Positions 8,362 to 17,072 are shown, numbered from the stretch's first letter. The stretch: 64,000 bases of DNA from an uncultured Ilyobacter sp. (GCF_963663625.1 NZ_OY760438.1:558001-622000); one strand, 5' to 3'. Translations and numbers: made by a program. Notes: a model not told the origin generated them from the letters alone.

Positions 8362-9354
8362 CTAACTTTTTAAATCGTGAAGCATATCTAAGAATGCCTC
8401 TAGGCGAAGCTTCGTTCTGGCATCTAGGGAATTCATTTTGTCCCCTTCTATATTCATAACAGGTATATCTAATCTTTCCTTTAGAATAATATCCTCTATG
8501 GCCCTGTGGCAGAATGCCTGGGTATAATGGATTATCCCGTCAAGTTTTCTGAGCTTCACCTGTTCTATGATGTCTTTGAGACGGTACTCTATATCATATG
8601 GATATGTATAGTCATAATATTGTTCAAAGATATTTTCTGCTTCGATAGCCCTTGGGAAGGCAAACTCCCTTTGCACTTCATTGTATACAAATCTCGCATC
8701 AAATTTTTCTACGAAGTGGTGAAGGTCTACCTGCATAGGAGGTACCCCCAAGTATCCGAGCCGGAGTTTCTTTGGATTTTTTTCTCTTTTTTCTATATGG
8801 TTTATTTTTTCCTTGAGAAATTCACCGTATTTTTTCATATTTCCGTCAAAATCGCTGAGGCAAAGCTGGAAAAGGTGATTTTCAAAACCATCGGCTTTTT
8901 CATCCATATATGTTAGTTCGTCAAGTCTTATGGCGTCTTTTCTCAATAAGTTTATCTCTTGTCTCACTTTTTCTACTTTTTCTATTGAAACTTCGAAATT
9001 ATCCATAAATTTATTTATCTCTCTTTTCACTGCCTCTCTAGTGTGGCAGTGGGGAAATGCAAAGGGATGACCTTTTACCCCTTTACTCTTCAGGACTTCT
9101 AATAAAACCTTTGTGTTAGAACAGTCTCCCTCTGTGACCCCGATAATCTCGGTAATGTTGTTTTCAAGGCAAGCCCCGTAGATACCCTTGATCCAGGCAC
9201 ACATACTTTTTGGGAAGCCGTCTCTTTCAGCCAAATCTATATATTTATAATACTCGTCAGAAGTTATAAAAAGGTTGTTGAGGTCTACAGGGATATATCC
9301 TGCAGCTATCAGAACTTCTGTGGGCACTGTTGTTGTTATTCCTATCTTCTTCAT
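8362..9354 (-). CDS. HgdB-like 2-hydroxyacyl-CoA dehydratase / double-cubane cluster protein
   Basis: A 330-residue protein of the 2-hydroxyglutaryl-CoA dehydratase D-component superfamily, which also includes benzoyl-CoA reductase subunits and double-cubane cluster proteins. Candidate cluster ligands are Cys52 (KSMCAWIKG), Cys78 (TEGDCSNT) and Cys282 (QAFCHRAIED). Only one such subunit is encoded, not the two of true acyl-CoA dehydratases. It is first in the operon, directly after the preQ1 riboswitch and terminator, with the activator 12 bases downstream. That context suggests a reductive step in deazapurine or queuosine metabolism. This is inference; the family alone does not give the substrate. 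Confidence 0.8.
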   Translation of the reverse strand: MKKIGITTTVPTEVLIAAGYIPVDLNNLFITSDEYYKYIDLAERDGFPKSMCAWIKGIYGACLENNITEIIGVTEGDCSNTKVLLEVLKSKGVKGHPFAFPHCHTREAVKREINKFMDNFEVSIEKVEKVRQEINLLRKDAIRLDELTYMDEKADGFENHLFQLCLSDFDGNMKKYGEFLKEKINHIEKREKNPKKLRLGYLGVPPMQVDLHHFVEKFDARFVYNEVQREFAFPRAIEAENIFEQYYDYTYPYDIEYRLKDIIEQVKLRKLDGIIHYTQAFCHRAIEDIILKERLDIPVMNIEGDKMNSLDARTKLRLEAFLDMLHDLKS

Positions 9355-9375
9355 GTGACTCCTTTCTGTGGAAAA

Positions 9376-9399
9376 TAAAAAAAGGCAGAAAATTCTGCC
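9376..9399 (-). terminator. Attenuator terminator of the queuosine operon
   Basis: On the minus strand GGCAGAA and TTCTGCC form a seven-base-pair stem followed by a run of T residues, between the riboswitch aptamer and the first gene. It is the expected expression platform of a transcription-terminating riboswitch. Confidence 0.75.
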
Positions 9400-9444
9400 C
9401 TAGACAAACGAAAACTTAGTTCTTGAGATTTCTCAAAAACTTAG

Positions 9445-9487
9445 CCCTAGTTTTGTTTAGAGACAGGATGGTACAAATAAACTGTCT
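9445..9487 (-). promoter_or_regulatory. PreQ1-I riboswitch aptamer (candidate)
   Basis: Read on the minus strand, AGACAG and CTGTCT form the P1 stem around a 15-base loop beginning TTTATTTG. An A-rich tail CTAAACAAAACTAGGG follows, closely resembling the tail of known class I preQ1 aptamers such as the Thermoanaerobacter example. It starts about four bases after the predicted transcription start and lies before queuosine-precursor genes. The P2 pseudoknot pairing is not obvious by eye, so a covariance search is needed. A 10-bp hairpin (9420-9443) and the terminator follow. Pairing of AAACAAAAC with GTTTTCGTTT downstream is a possible switching helix. Confidence 0.65.
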
Positions 9488-9497
9488 ATTATCTTAT

Positions 9498-9526
9498 TTT
9501 ATAGCTTATTATATCATGTTTCACAA
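9498..9526 (-). promoter_or_regulatory. Promoter of the queuosine operon
   Basis: On the minus strand, TTGTGA (9526-9521), a 17-base spacer and TATAAA (9503-9498) form a near-consensus housekeeping promoter. Transcription would start about 9491, just before the riboswitch stem. Confidence 0.65.
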
Positions 9527-9557
9527 TAAATATAAAGTGGTAAAATCTTTGATTAAA

Positions 9558-9698
9558 TTAAAAGCGAGAAGGCATCAGCCTATCTCCTTCAAATAGCAAT
9601 TTTAATCTGTAAAAATCTCCAAACTGAAGAGTCCCACGATTTTCTTTGAAAAATTCGATCTGTTTTTTCACTATATTTTTCTCTACTGGCAAAAGAAT
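9558..9698 (-). pseudogene. Fragment of a GH36 alpha-galactosidase
   Basis: The minus strand has a 46-codon open stretch without a start codon. It reads about KKQIEFFKENRGTLQFGDFY, followed by RLKLLFEGD. This matches the region near the C-terminus of GH36 alpha-galactosidases (family pattern: FYKEHR, LIQFGDFYRL, SPFEGNE). It is bounded by stop codons, and the sequence after FEGD no longer fits. No other part of such a gene is visible nearby. It is most likely a decayed remnant, perhaps of a raffinose-type sugar gene. Confidence 0.5.
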
Positions 9699-9918
9699 TT
9701 AAAGTTGGTTAATTTTGAAAACCTCTGTGACCACAGATGCACACAGATTTCCATGGAACTTAAATAAATATGAAAAAAAAATAACTTTTATGGATTATAT
9801 GTAAAAATTAGGATAGAATTCTTTGTAAGAAGCAATCTTTAATATAAAAGCTTACTGTGAACATATTCTGTAACCAACGGGCAGACTTATAAAATATTTT
9901 ATGATTGGAGGATGGTTT

Positions 9919-11208
9919 ATGGCTAGAATTCTTATTTCACCATTAGGGACAGGAATAAAAAAAGAAAATCAAAATGTCTATAAGAAAACGAAATACAAAA
10001 TAGAGGATAAGTTTTATAATGAAAGTTTTATATCAATAGCCCTCACAAAGCATTTTGATATTGATAAGCAGTTTTTGATTGGTACATCTTCCTCTATGTG
10101 GGATGAAGCTTATCTTCAGTATTCCTATTACAATAAGAGAGAACCAGATGAGGAATTTTGGGCCGATCTTTCTGAAAGTATAAAAGACAGGGATCATAAA
10201 TTTAGGCTGGGTGAAGATAAGATCAAAAAGGTAAGAAGTGCCCTAGGAGAGGAATCTGAAATTTATATTATAAATTACGGTTTAGATCAAGATGAGATCA
10301 TGGGAAATTTTAATATACTTTTTGATATTTCAAGCAAGCTAAATGACGGAGACGAGATCTATATCGACATCACTCACTCTTTTAGATCGTTATCCCTCTT
10401 CGTATTTGTCATAACAAACTATATAAAAAATGTAATGGATAGGGATATAAAGATCAACGGTCTTCATTACGGTATGTTTGAAGCTCCTAAAGAACTGGGG
10501 TACACTCCAGTGGTAAACCTAAATCTCATCACACAGATGATGGAATACATTAAGGGAATAAGCGAGTTTAAAAATTACGGCAACGGCTATATTTTGTCCT
10601 CTCTTATATCTGATCAAAATGTAAACAAGAAGATAAAAACTATCTCAGAGGTGGTGAATCTAGGGAACCTCACCATGATGAGAAAGAGCATAAATGACCT
10701 GAAAGGTGTGGTGCCGATACTTAAAAATAGCAATTTTATAGGTGACAGTATCACAGCCGAAGCTCTGGAAAAATTTGTAAAAAGATTCTCGAATGCCAAA
10801 ACTGACTCTAAATTTCAGTATGAAACTGCAAAATGGTTTTTTGAGAACAAGAGATACGGGCAGAGTTATATGGTGCTAACAGAGGCCGTCGTAAGCTACA
10901 TCTGTGAGAAGGAGTATATGAGGACGATATCTAAAGAAGATAGGGATGCAGCAAAGGGAATCCTTTTTGACTGCAAAAGTTTGAGCGAAGGCTATGGCAA
11001 TATAGGCGAGGAGGAATTTATCCGAAGCTTAAAAAATAAAGATGAAAGCAAAAGGTATAAAAAAATAGCAAAATATTATTTTGAGATAAACGATATCAGA
11101 AACAGGATAGCTCACGCAGTGGACCACCCAAATAGCAGGACAAATTTAAAGGGTGATATAGATATATTGCAGAAGAGTATAGAGGCATTCAAGAATCTGC
11201 TGGAATAA
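9919..11208 (+). CDS. CARF-HEPN ribonuclease of the Csx1 / TM1812 family
   Basis: An accessory type III CRISPR effector. The N-terminal part (about residues 1-190) is a CARF-type domain: it starts ARILISPLGTG and has the family's DITHSFRSLSLFVFV segment, where cyclic oligoadenylate would bind. The C-terminal part is helical and ends in a HEPN domain with the RNase motif R-x4-H at Arg394-His399 (RNRIAH). Activated by Cas10's messenger, it should cut RNA indiscriminately. The internal ATG at 9919 has GGAGG seven bases upstream and is preferred to the ATG at 9901. It stands just before csm1 with its own 88-base gap. Confidence 0.85.
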   Translation: MARILISPLGTGIKKENQNVYKKTKYKIEDKFYNESFISIALTKHFDIDKQFLIGTSSSMWDEAYLQYSYYNKREPDEEFWADLSESIKDRDHKFRLGEDKIKKVRSALGEESEIYIINYGLDQDEIMGNFNILFDISSKLNDGDEIYIDITHSFRSLSLFVFVITNYIKNVMDRDIKINGLHYGMFEAPKELGYTPVVNLNLITQMMEYIKGISEFKNYGNGYILSSLISDQNVNKKIKTISEVVNLGNLTMMRKSINDLKGVVPILKNSNFIGDSITAEALEKFVKRFSNAKTDSKFQYETAKWFFENKRYGQSYMVLTEAVVSYICEKEYMRTISKEDRDAAKGILFDCKSLSEGYGNIGEEEFIRSLKNKDESKRYKKIAKYYFEINDIRNRIAHAVDHPNSRTNLKGDIDILQKSIEAFKNLLE

Positions 11209-11210
11209 AT

Positions 11211-11250
11211 TTGTAAAATTGCGATTTTTCTTGTAAAAATAAAATGTAAT
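11211..11250 (+). promoter_or_regulatory. Shared cas regulatory element upstream of csm1
   Basis: Two TTGTAAAA boxes start at 11211 and 11231, exactly 20 bases apart, with GATTTTT between them and TGTAAT just after. The same arrangement occurs at 22775-22814 before csx20-cas1; 32 of 40 positions match. The spacing equals about two helical turns, so a regulator binding side by side or a conserved promoter are both possible. Confidence 0.55.
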
Positions 11251-11296
11251 AATGTTTTCATAAAGATTATTTTTTTCATAAATAGGGAGTGATTAG

Positions 11297-13756
11297 ATGC
11301 TTAGGATAAATGAAGAGTGGCAGAAGGTAGCACTCGGGGCTCTGCTTCATGATATAGGCAAAATGATACACAGGCACAATGATTATAAAAATCTTATACC
11401 TGAATTGGGTACCAAGCACCAGTCTCTCTCGGTGTGGTTCTATAAAGAGCTGGTAAAACATAAGATTGTAAACGATGACGAATTAATAACAACGATAATT
11501 CAAAGACATCACGAAGATTCTAGAATAGATGAACAGTTTAGGGTCCAGGAATTGAAGGATGATAACCTGAAAAAGCTCTCTCTTATAGTGAGCAGGGCAG
11601 ACAACTATTCTTCAAGTGAAAGAAGCGATGAAGAGGCAGACTATAGCAAGGGGAGTAACAACTATAAGACTACTCCTCTACAAAGTGTTTTTTCAAGGGT
11701 GAGTTTAGAAGAGTGCATCAAAGAGATTAGTCCTAGTTTTTTCAAGCTAAGCCCGCTAGACAGTGAAGGGATTTTTTCTAAAGAAAACCATAGGGAAAAC
11801 TATTCAGGGGACCTGAAAAAGCTAATAGAGTCATTTATGGATGAAGTTTACAGGATAAGGGCAGACGATTTTCACACTCTGTACAACAATCTTCTGTTTC
11901 TCATAGAAAAATACACCTGGTGTATAGCTTCGGATACTCAAGGGAAGGTAAACGACATCCCCTTATACGATCACCTGAAGACGACCTCTGCAATAGCACT
12001 TTCAAGCTACAGATATCAGATGGAGTTTGAAAAAGTCACCCAAAGCAGGATAAAAAACGGGGATACAGAAAATCAGTTTTTGATCATAGGAGGAGACCTG
12101 TCAGGTATACAGAGCTTTATATACAACCTAGGAAGCCAGAGCAGGGGAGCCAAAAGGCTGAGGGCCAGATCTTTTTATGTAAAAACCCTTTCGGAGATAT
12201 TATCTTACAGGATAATAAAGGATTTAGAGCTGACCCAGGGACATATAGTCCTGCAGGCAGGTGGTAAATTTCACATAATAGCTCCAAATACAAACAGTGT
12301 GAGAATTAAGCTCAAAAAAATAGAAAAAGAGGTCTTAGACGAGATATTTCTAGAATTTAAAGGGGAAATATTTATAGCCTTAGATGCTGTGGAAGCCAGC
12401 GGTAAAATGCTAAATGGAAACTATAACGAGATCACAGAACAACTGGAGATAAAACTAAATAAAAAGAAAAAGACTAAGTACAGTGAAAAGATAATGGCAA
12501 ATCCAGTATTTGAAAACCCTATCTATGGTGACGGACAGGGAGCAAGGCTCTGTCCCGTGTGTCAGAGGGAGCTTTTCAACAAAGGGGAGATGTGTAAAAG
12601 TTGTGAAAAACAAGTAAGGATAGGAAGCAAACTGCCCCACACAGAGTACATGGCTATAACAAATTCTGGCAAAGGGGATTTTTCATTTTTGGGTCTTGGG
12701 GTAATGCTCATAGAGGATAAGAAGAATATCCCTGAAAACCTGTTTTTACTGGTAAACTATAAAGAGGAGAATCCCCTGTATGTATACCCTGAGATCAGAG
12801 GGTCCTATGGAGCTTATACACCTCTAAAAGGAAGGGAGATAATGGAGTTTGAAGAGATAGCCGAGAAAGCGACAGGGGTAAAAAATCTTGGTGTGTTGAA
12901 AGCCGACGTGGATAACCTGGGGAATATATTTGCAGTTGGACTGAAGGAGCAGTCTATATCAAGAGTTGCAAACATGAGCAAACTTTTAGATTCCTTCTTC
13001 AGTAAATTTATAGAAGATAAAATACGTGAAAGCAGGGTGAAGCCTATAGAGTACAAAGGTATAGCTTTGGATCTTTCAAATTTTTATCTGGTCTATGCAG
13101 GAGGAGACGATCTGCTCATAGTGGCTCCTTGGAATGAGCTGATTTATTTCTCTAAATGGCTAAGGGATAAATTCAGTGAATTCACCAAAAACGAGAATTT
13201 TACCATATCCTGCGGGCTGCACATTATGCACCACAAGGATCCATTTTACATAGCCTCTGAAAAGGCAGGTGAGCTAGAGGAAATGTCTAAGACTTCTGGT
13301 AAAAATGGTCTGTCTATCTGGGACAGGTATATTCACTGGGACGATTTTGACAGGGTATTTATAGAGTACGGGGAAAGGCTGTCGAAATACAGCAAAAAAG
13401 ATTATAAAGAGGGAAAAGAGCCTCTATACTCCCAAAGCTTTCTCTACAGGCTTCTAAAATACACCGCCATGGCAGAAAAGTATCTCTACAAAAAAGATAT
13501 AAACTCTTTGTCCTTTATATCTAAATTCAACTACGACGTGGAAAGAAATTTAAAGGGAAAAATAATGAAGGTCTACAATAAAACAGAGGCTGAACTAGAG
13601 TACGTACCTCAGTGGAGCCTTATTAAAAATGCTTTTTACATTATAGACAAGGAAAAAAATATAAACAAAAAGGCCATAGACTTTCTGGGAAGACACATGA
13701 GGGTGGCTTTAAACTATGCAGTGAGAAAAAACAGAGAGGGTGATAATATTGACTAA
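11297..13756 (+). CDS. csm1: Cas10 / Csm1, type III-A large subunit
   Basis: The signature subunit of the Csm complex, 819 aa. The N-terminal HD nuclease motif is intact (LLHDIGK, His18-Asp19), giving the target-activated ssDNase. A zinc ribbon follows with CPVCQ and CKSCEKQ (about residues 419-440). The Palm2 cyclase motif GGDD is intact at residues 602-605 (VYAGGDDLLIVAP), so synthesis of cyclic oligoadenylate from ATP is expected. The start ATG follows AGGGAGTG. Its end overlaps csm2. The HD domain plus the following csm2-csm5 genes define subtype III-A rather than III-B. Confidence 0.93.
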   Translation: MLRINEEWQKVALGALLHDIGKMIHRHNDYKNLIPELGTKHQSLSVWFYKELVKHKIVNDDELITTIIQRHHEDSRIDEQFRVQELKDDNLKKLSLIVSRADNYSSSERSDEEADYSKGSNNYKTTPLQSVFSRVSLEECIKEISPSFFKLSPLDSEGIFSKENHRENYSGDLKKLIESFMDEVYRIRADDFHTLYNNLLFLIEKYTWCIASDTQGKVNDIPLYDHLKTTSAIALSSYRYQMEFEKVTQSRIKNGDTENQFLIIGGDLSGIQSFIYNLGSQSRGAKRLRARSFYVKTLSEILSYRIIKDLELTQGHIVLQAGGKFHIIAPNTNSVRIKLKKIEKEVLDEIFLEFKGEIFIALDAVEASGKMLNGNYNEITEQLEIKLNKKKKTKYSEKIMANPVFENPIYGDGQGARLCPVCQRELFNKGEMCKSCEKQVRIGSKLPHTEYMAITNSGKGDFSFLGLGVMLIEDKKNIPENLFLLVNYKEENPLYVYPEIRGSYGAYTPLKGREIMEFEEIAEKATGVKNLGVLKADVDNLGNIFAVGLKEQSISRVANMSKLLDSFFSKFIEDKIRESRVKPIEYKGIALDLSNFYLVYAGGDDLLIVAPWNELIYFSKWLRDKFSEFTKNENFTISCGLHIMHHKDPFYIASEKAGELEEMSKTSGKNGLSIWDRYIHWDDFDRVFIEYGERLSKYSKKDYKEGKEPLYSQSFLYRLLKYTAMAEKYLYKKDINSLSFISKFNYDVERNLKGKIMKVYNKTEAELEYVPQWSLIKNAFYIIDKEKNINKKAIDFLGRHMRVALNYAVRKNREGDNID

Positions 13757-14255
13757 CGGATACAGCCACAAAAACCAAAATGGCAGGGGAAATGATTTTG
13801 AGAAGGCTCCGATTTACGATTTTAACAGGCTTCAAAATGGCTATACTGACGAAAAGGGCGACATAAAAGAGCAGTTTATGCTAGGAGATGCAGAGAGGCT
13901 GGCTGCATATATTGCTGGGGATAAGAGACTAGACAGATACGGCAACACACATTATAGTGGTATAAAGTCAAGCCAGCTTAGGAATTTTTACGGTGAGGTA
14001 AAGGCCCTTCAGTCTAAAATGGGTAAAAAGGGAGAGGAGTTCCATAAAGTCTATCCTTTTGTGTTGATGTTGAAGTCCAAGGCGGCCTACAAAGAGAGCC
14101 AGAACAATATTCCGGAAAGTTTTAAAAATTTCATCGACATCAACGTTGAGCTGATAAAAAACGCAAATAAAGATGGGAAAGGGTTTGAGGCTTTTAATAA
14201 TTTTGCTTTGTTTTTTGAAGTGGTAATAGGATTCTTTAAGGGGGCGACTAAATAA
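13749..14255 (+). CDS. csm2: Csm2, small subunit of the type III-A complex
   Basis: A helical protein of about 168 residues that forms the Cas11-like filament along the crRNA-target duplex. The family's hallmark is near the middle: IKSSQLRNFYGEVKALQSKM. The likely start is TTG at 13749, eight bases after GAGAGGG; a GTG nine bases earlier would overlap that binding site. It overlaps the end of csm1 and its TAA overlaps the csm3 ATG (TAATG), so the operon is translationally coupled. The N-terminal 35 residues are poorly conserved. Confidence 0.88.
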   Translation: MTNGYSHKNQNGRGNDFEKAPIYDFNRLQNGYTDEKGDIKEQFMLGDAERLAAYIAGDKRLDRYGNTHYSGIKSSQLRNFYGEVKALQSKMGKKGEEFHKVYPFVLMLKSKAAYKESQNNIPESFKNFIDINVELIKNANKDGKGFEAFNNFALFFEVVIGFFKGATK

Positions 14256-14944
14256 TGAGACTCAACAACATCAAAGAGATAAAAGGGATAATGAAGCTAA
14301 AAACAGGAACCAGGGTAGGTGGATCTACTGAAAATATCGAGATAGGGGGAAATGACAACCCAGTTATCAGAAACCCCTATACGGGAGAGGTGTATATACC
14401 GGGATCATCCCTAAAGGGAAAGATGAGATCTCTCACAGAGTGGCTAGAGGGAGCAGTACCTCCCAGCGGAAAAGTACACAGCTGCAGTGACCCGAAATGC
14501 CCTGTGTGCAGGACCTTCGGGAGAGGAGCGGAGGACAGCAAAAGAGCTAAGAGCGGTCCCACAAGGCTGATAGTGAGAGATGCCTATCTTACAGAAGAAA
14601 GCAAAAAAGAACTTACAAACCTCAAGGCCAGGACTGGTATGGACACAGAGATGAAATTTGAAAATACCATAAACAGACTGAGCTCAGAGGCCAATCCGAG
14701 AAACCTAGAAAGAATCCCGGCAGGTATGGAGTTTGAATTCAACATGTCCTACAAGGTCTTTGACCTTGAAGACGGCTTCGATGAAGAGGAGAACTTTGAA
14801 AAGATAGTACTGAAAGGCTTGAAAGCACTGCTCCTAGAGGGTGTAGGGGGAGGAGTATCTAGAGGAAACGGCCAAATAGAGTTCACGTTTCTTTCTGTAG
14901 ACGGGAAAGATTATTTAGGTAAGATGGAGGAGATAGATGTATAA
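14255..14944 (+). CDS. csm3: Csm3, Cas7-type backbone RNase subunit
   Basis: A 229-residue RAMP protein forming the backbone of the Csm complex and cutting target RNA every six nucleotides. The catalytic aspartate is in EIGGNDNPVIR (Asp34). RAMP signatures are YIPGSSLKGKMRSL near residue 50 and the glycine-rich GVGGGVSRGNGQIEF near the C-terminus. A cysteine set, CSDPKCPVCRTF, fits the zinc-binding insertion of this family. It overlaps csm2 by one base and csm4 by eight. Confidence 0.93.
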   Translation: MRLNNIKEIKGIMKLKTGTRVGGSTENIEIGGNDNPVIRNPYTGEVYIPGSSLKGKMRSLTEWLEGAVPPSGKVHSCSDPKCPVCRTFGRGAEDSKRAKSGPTRLIVRDAYLTEESKKELTNLKARTGMDTEMKFENTINRLSSEANPRNLERIPAGMEFEFNMSYKVFDLEDGFDEEENFEKIVLKGLKALLLEGVGGGVSRGNGQIEFTFLSVDGKDYLGKMEEIDV

Positions 14945-15893
14945 AGAATATAGGCTAAAGATAAAACCCTTATCTTCCTATATTACTCCTTGGCAAAGTG
15001 ATACTTTTGTGGGTCATATATTCTGGGCTGTAAGGTATATAGAGGGAGAAGAGTATCTGAAAGAGCTGCTGGAAGAATCAAAAGATCTTATGCCCCCTTT
15101 TATATTTTCCGATGGGATAATTGGAAATCAGCTGCCTAAGCCAGACTATCCCCCGGTAAAAAGAAGCCGGCTGATAGAGCTCGGGAAGGAGTACTTTGGG
15201 GAAAACAGCTATACGGCACTAAAAAAAATAAAAAAGATAAACGCAATAGAAGAGGATGAGTTCAGGGAGTATATAAGGGGCTGCAACGGGGAAAATTTTA
15301 TAAAAAGCAGGCTGACCCTCATTAAAAACGGAGACGGGATAAAAAACAGGGTGTCGATAAAGGCTGTAAACACTATGCATAATACCATAAACAGGCTCAC
15401 AGGAACTACAGGTGACGGAGATTTATACAGTTCGATAGAGTATGTTTCTGATTCTGAGATAAGCTTTTACATAAAGCTTCGGCAGGATATAGAACCAGAA
15501 CGTCTGAAAAAATATATTGACTTTATAGCCTTAGACGGTTACGGAAAAAAAGCCAGCTCAGGAAAGGGGGCATTTGAGATTATCTCCTTAGAAGAAAACC
15601 AAAAGTTTGAGGTGGAAAACCCAAATGCCTTTGTGGTACTTTCCAACTATATACCAAAACCAGGTGACTATAGTGAACCTCTGTCTGTAAAGACCCTCAC
15701 AAAATATGGTAAAGTGGGGGGAAGCGAAATGGAGATGCCCTTTAAGAAGCCCTTTATATGTTTTGAAAAAGGTTCTGTCTTCAGAGGAGATCCGTCAGGT
15801 ATAAAGGGAAGGTTATTAGAAAGGCTTCATTATGACAAAAATATCGTACAATTTGGGATTCCTTATGTGGTGGGGGTGAGAATAGATGAGTAA
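14937..15893 (+). CDS. csm4: Csm4, Cas5-type subunit
   Basis: The RAMP protein that caps the 5' handle of the crRNA and joins Cas10 to the Csm3 backbone. It has 318 residues. The N-terminal segment SSYITPWQSDTFVGHIFWAV is typical of Csm4, as are VSIKAVNTMHNTINR near the middle and the glycine-rich DGYGKKASSGKGAFEI. It overlaps csm3 by eight bases and csm5 by eight, so it belongs to the same operon. Confidence 0.9.
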   Translation: MYKEYRLKIKPLSSYITPWQSDTFVGHIFWAVRYIEGEEYLKELLEESKDLMPPFIFSDGIIGNQLPKPDYPPVKRSRLIELGKEYFGENSYTALKKIKKINAIEEDEFREYIRGCNGENFIKSRLTLIKNGDGIKNRVSIKAVNTMHNTINRLTGTTGDGDLYSSIEYVSDSEISFYIKLRQDIEPERLKKYIDFIALDGYGKKASSGKGAFEIISLEENQKFEVENPNAFVVLSNYIPKPGDYSEPLSVKTLTKYGKVGGSEMEMPFKKPFICFEKGSVFRGDPSGIKGRLLERLHYDKNIVQFGIPYVVGVRIDE

Positions 15894-17070
15894 GCTGGAT
15901 ATACTTAATATAAAATGTAAACTTGTGCCCCTGACCCCTATTCACATAGGAAGCGGGCACGATATAGAGCCCTTTGACTATGTCATAGTAAATGGCAATT
16001 TTTACAGGATAGATGCCATGAGCATATTTGAAAAGCTGACGGAAAAAGAGCAGCTTGAATTTACCAGAAAGATAGAGGATGGGATGATACCATTCAGAAG
16101 TTACATGAAAAATATATACCGTGAAGAGCTGGGATATATCTACAAAAGTCCTGTGGACAGAAACCTCGAGGAAAAGTATAATAAAAAACTAGGTGGGGCC
16201 AAAAACAGAAATGAAAATTCCGAATTTATAATAAAAGAATTTATGGGGGGGCTGGGAGGAAAGTACATCCCCGGAAGTACCATAAAAGGAAGTATGAGAG
16301 GAGCTTACATATATAACAGGATAAAAAACAACAGCCAGTACAGGCTAGAGAGGGACAAAAGAAAGAAAACCGTCCCTGTGGTGCTCTACAACGATTACGG
16401 GAAACCTGCAGGTAAACACGATAAGGGTGAACTGGATTCGAAATTTTCTAGAGAGGCCTTTGGTATGGACAGCCTGACCCCTTTTATCGATCCATTTAAA
16501 AGGTTAACTGTGACAGACACGAGAGAGTATCCAGAGATAAGCAAGATAGCAGAGTGCAAAAGAATGTCTGTTGACAAAAGAACAAAGGAGCTTAAAAAGG
16601 GAAGCTCAGATTACCTAGAGGTTCTGAAGAGTAAGTATTGGGATGATGAGGAAAACAGCCTTGAATTTTCTATAGGGATAAGGTATCTTGAAAAAGAGGG
16701 GATAGAACTCATAAAAAATTACTACGACAACAGCAACAGAAAAAAAAGCAGCTTCGGGGAGATACTGACCTTTGATCAGTATGAATTTTTAGATGCTTTG
16801 AACAACAAGATGAGAGATGTAATGAAAGAGGAGATCTCCTTCTACAATAGGTCGGAAAATAAAGAGATACAGGAACTTTATAAAAAAATAAAAGCTGAGT
16901 TTGATAATCTAGAGGACAACGAAGCCATCATAAGGATAGGTAAGGGTTCCGGTTTTGCCACATTTACCCACCTGCTGAAATCAAACAATAATCACATTAG
17001 ATCTGCTTCTAGGGTTCTGGCAGAAGAAAAGTACCCTATGGGATGGGCTAAGATAGTAATAGAGGAGTAG
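15886..17070 (+). CDS. csm5: Csm5, Cas7-type subunit
   Basis: A 394-residue RAMP protein at the 3' end of the crRNA in the Csm complex, involved in crRNA maturation. The start of the protein has the family motif LTPIHIGSGHDIEPFDYVI. The RAMP loop KYIPGSTIKGSMRGAYI is at about residues 125-141, and the C-terminus has RIGKGSGFATFTHLL. It is followed two bases later by the cas6-like gene. Confidence 0.9.
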   Translation: MSKLDILNIKCKLVPLTPIHIGSGHDIEPFDYVIVNGNFYRIDAMSIFEKLTEKEQLEFTRKIEDGMIPFRSYMKNIYREELGYIYKSPVDRNLEEKYNKKLGGAKNRNENSEFIIKEFMGGLGGKYIPGSTIKGSMRGAYIYNRIKNNSQYRLERDKRKKTVPVVLYNDYGKPAGKHDKGELDSKFSREAFGMDSLTPFIDPFKRLTVTDTREYPEISKIAECKRMSVDKRTKELKKGSSDYLEVLKSKYWDDEENSLEFSIGIRYLEKEGIELIKNYYDNSNRKKSSFGEILTFDQYEFLDALNNKMRDVMKEEISFYNRSENKEIQELYKKIKAEFDNLEDNEAIIRIGKGSGFATFTHLLKSNNNHIRSASRVLAEEKYPMGWAKIVIEE

Positions 17071-17072
17071 CC

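Noticed and set aside
9823..9848. A third copy of the two-box cas element before the CARF-HEPN gene
   Set aside because: One TTGTAAGA box is present, but the nearest partner is 24 rather than 20 bases away and the GATTTTT core is absent.
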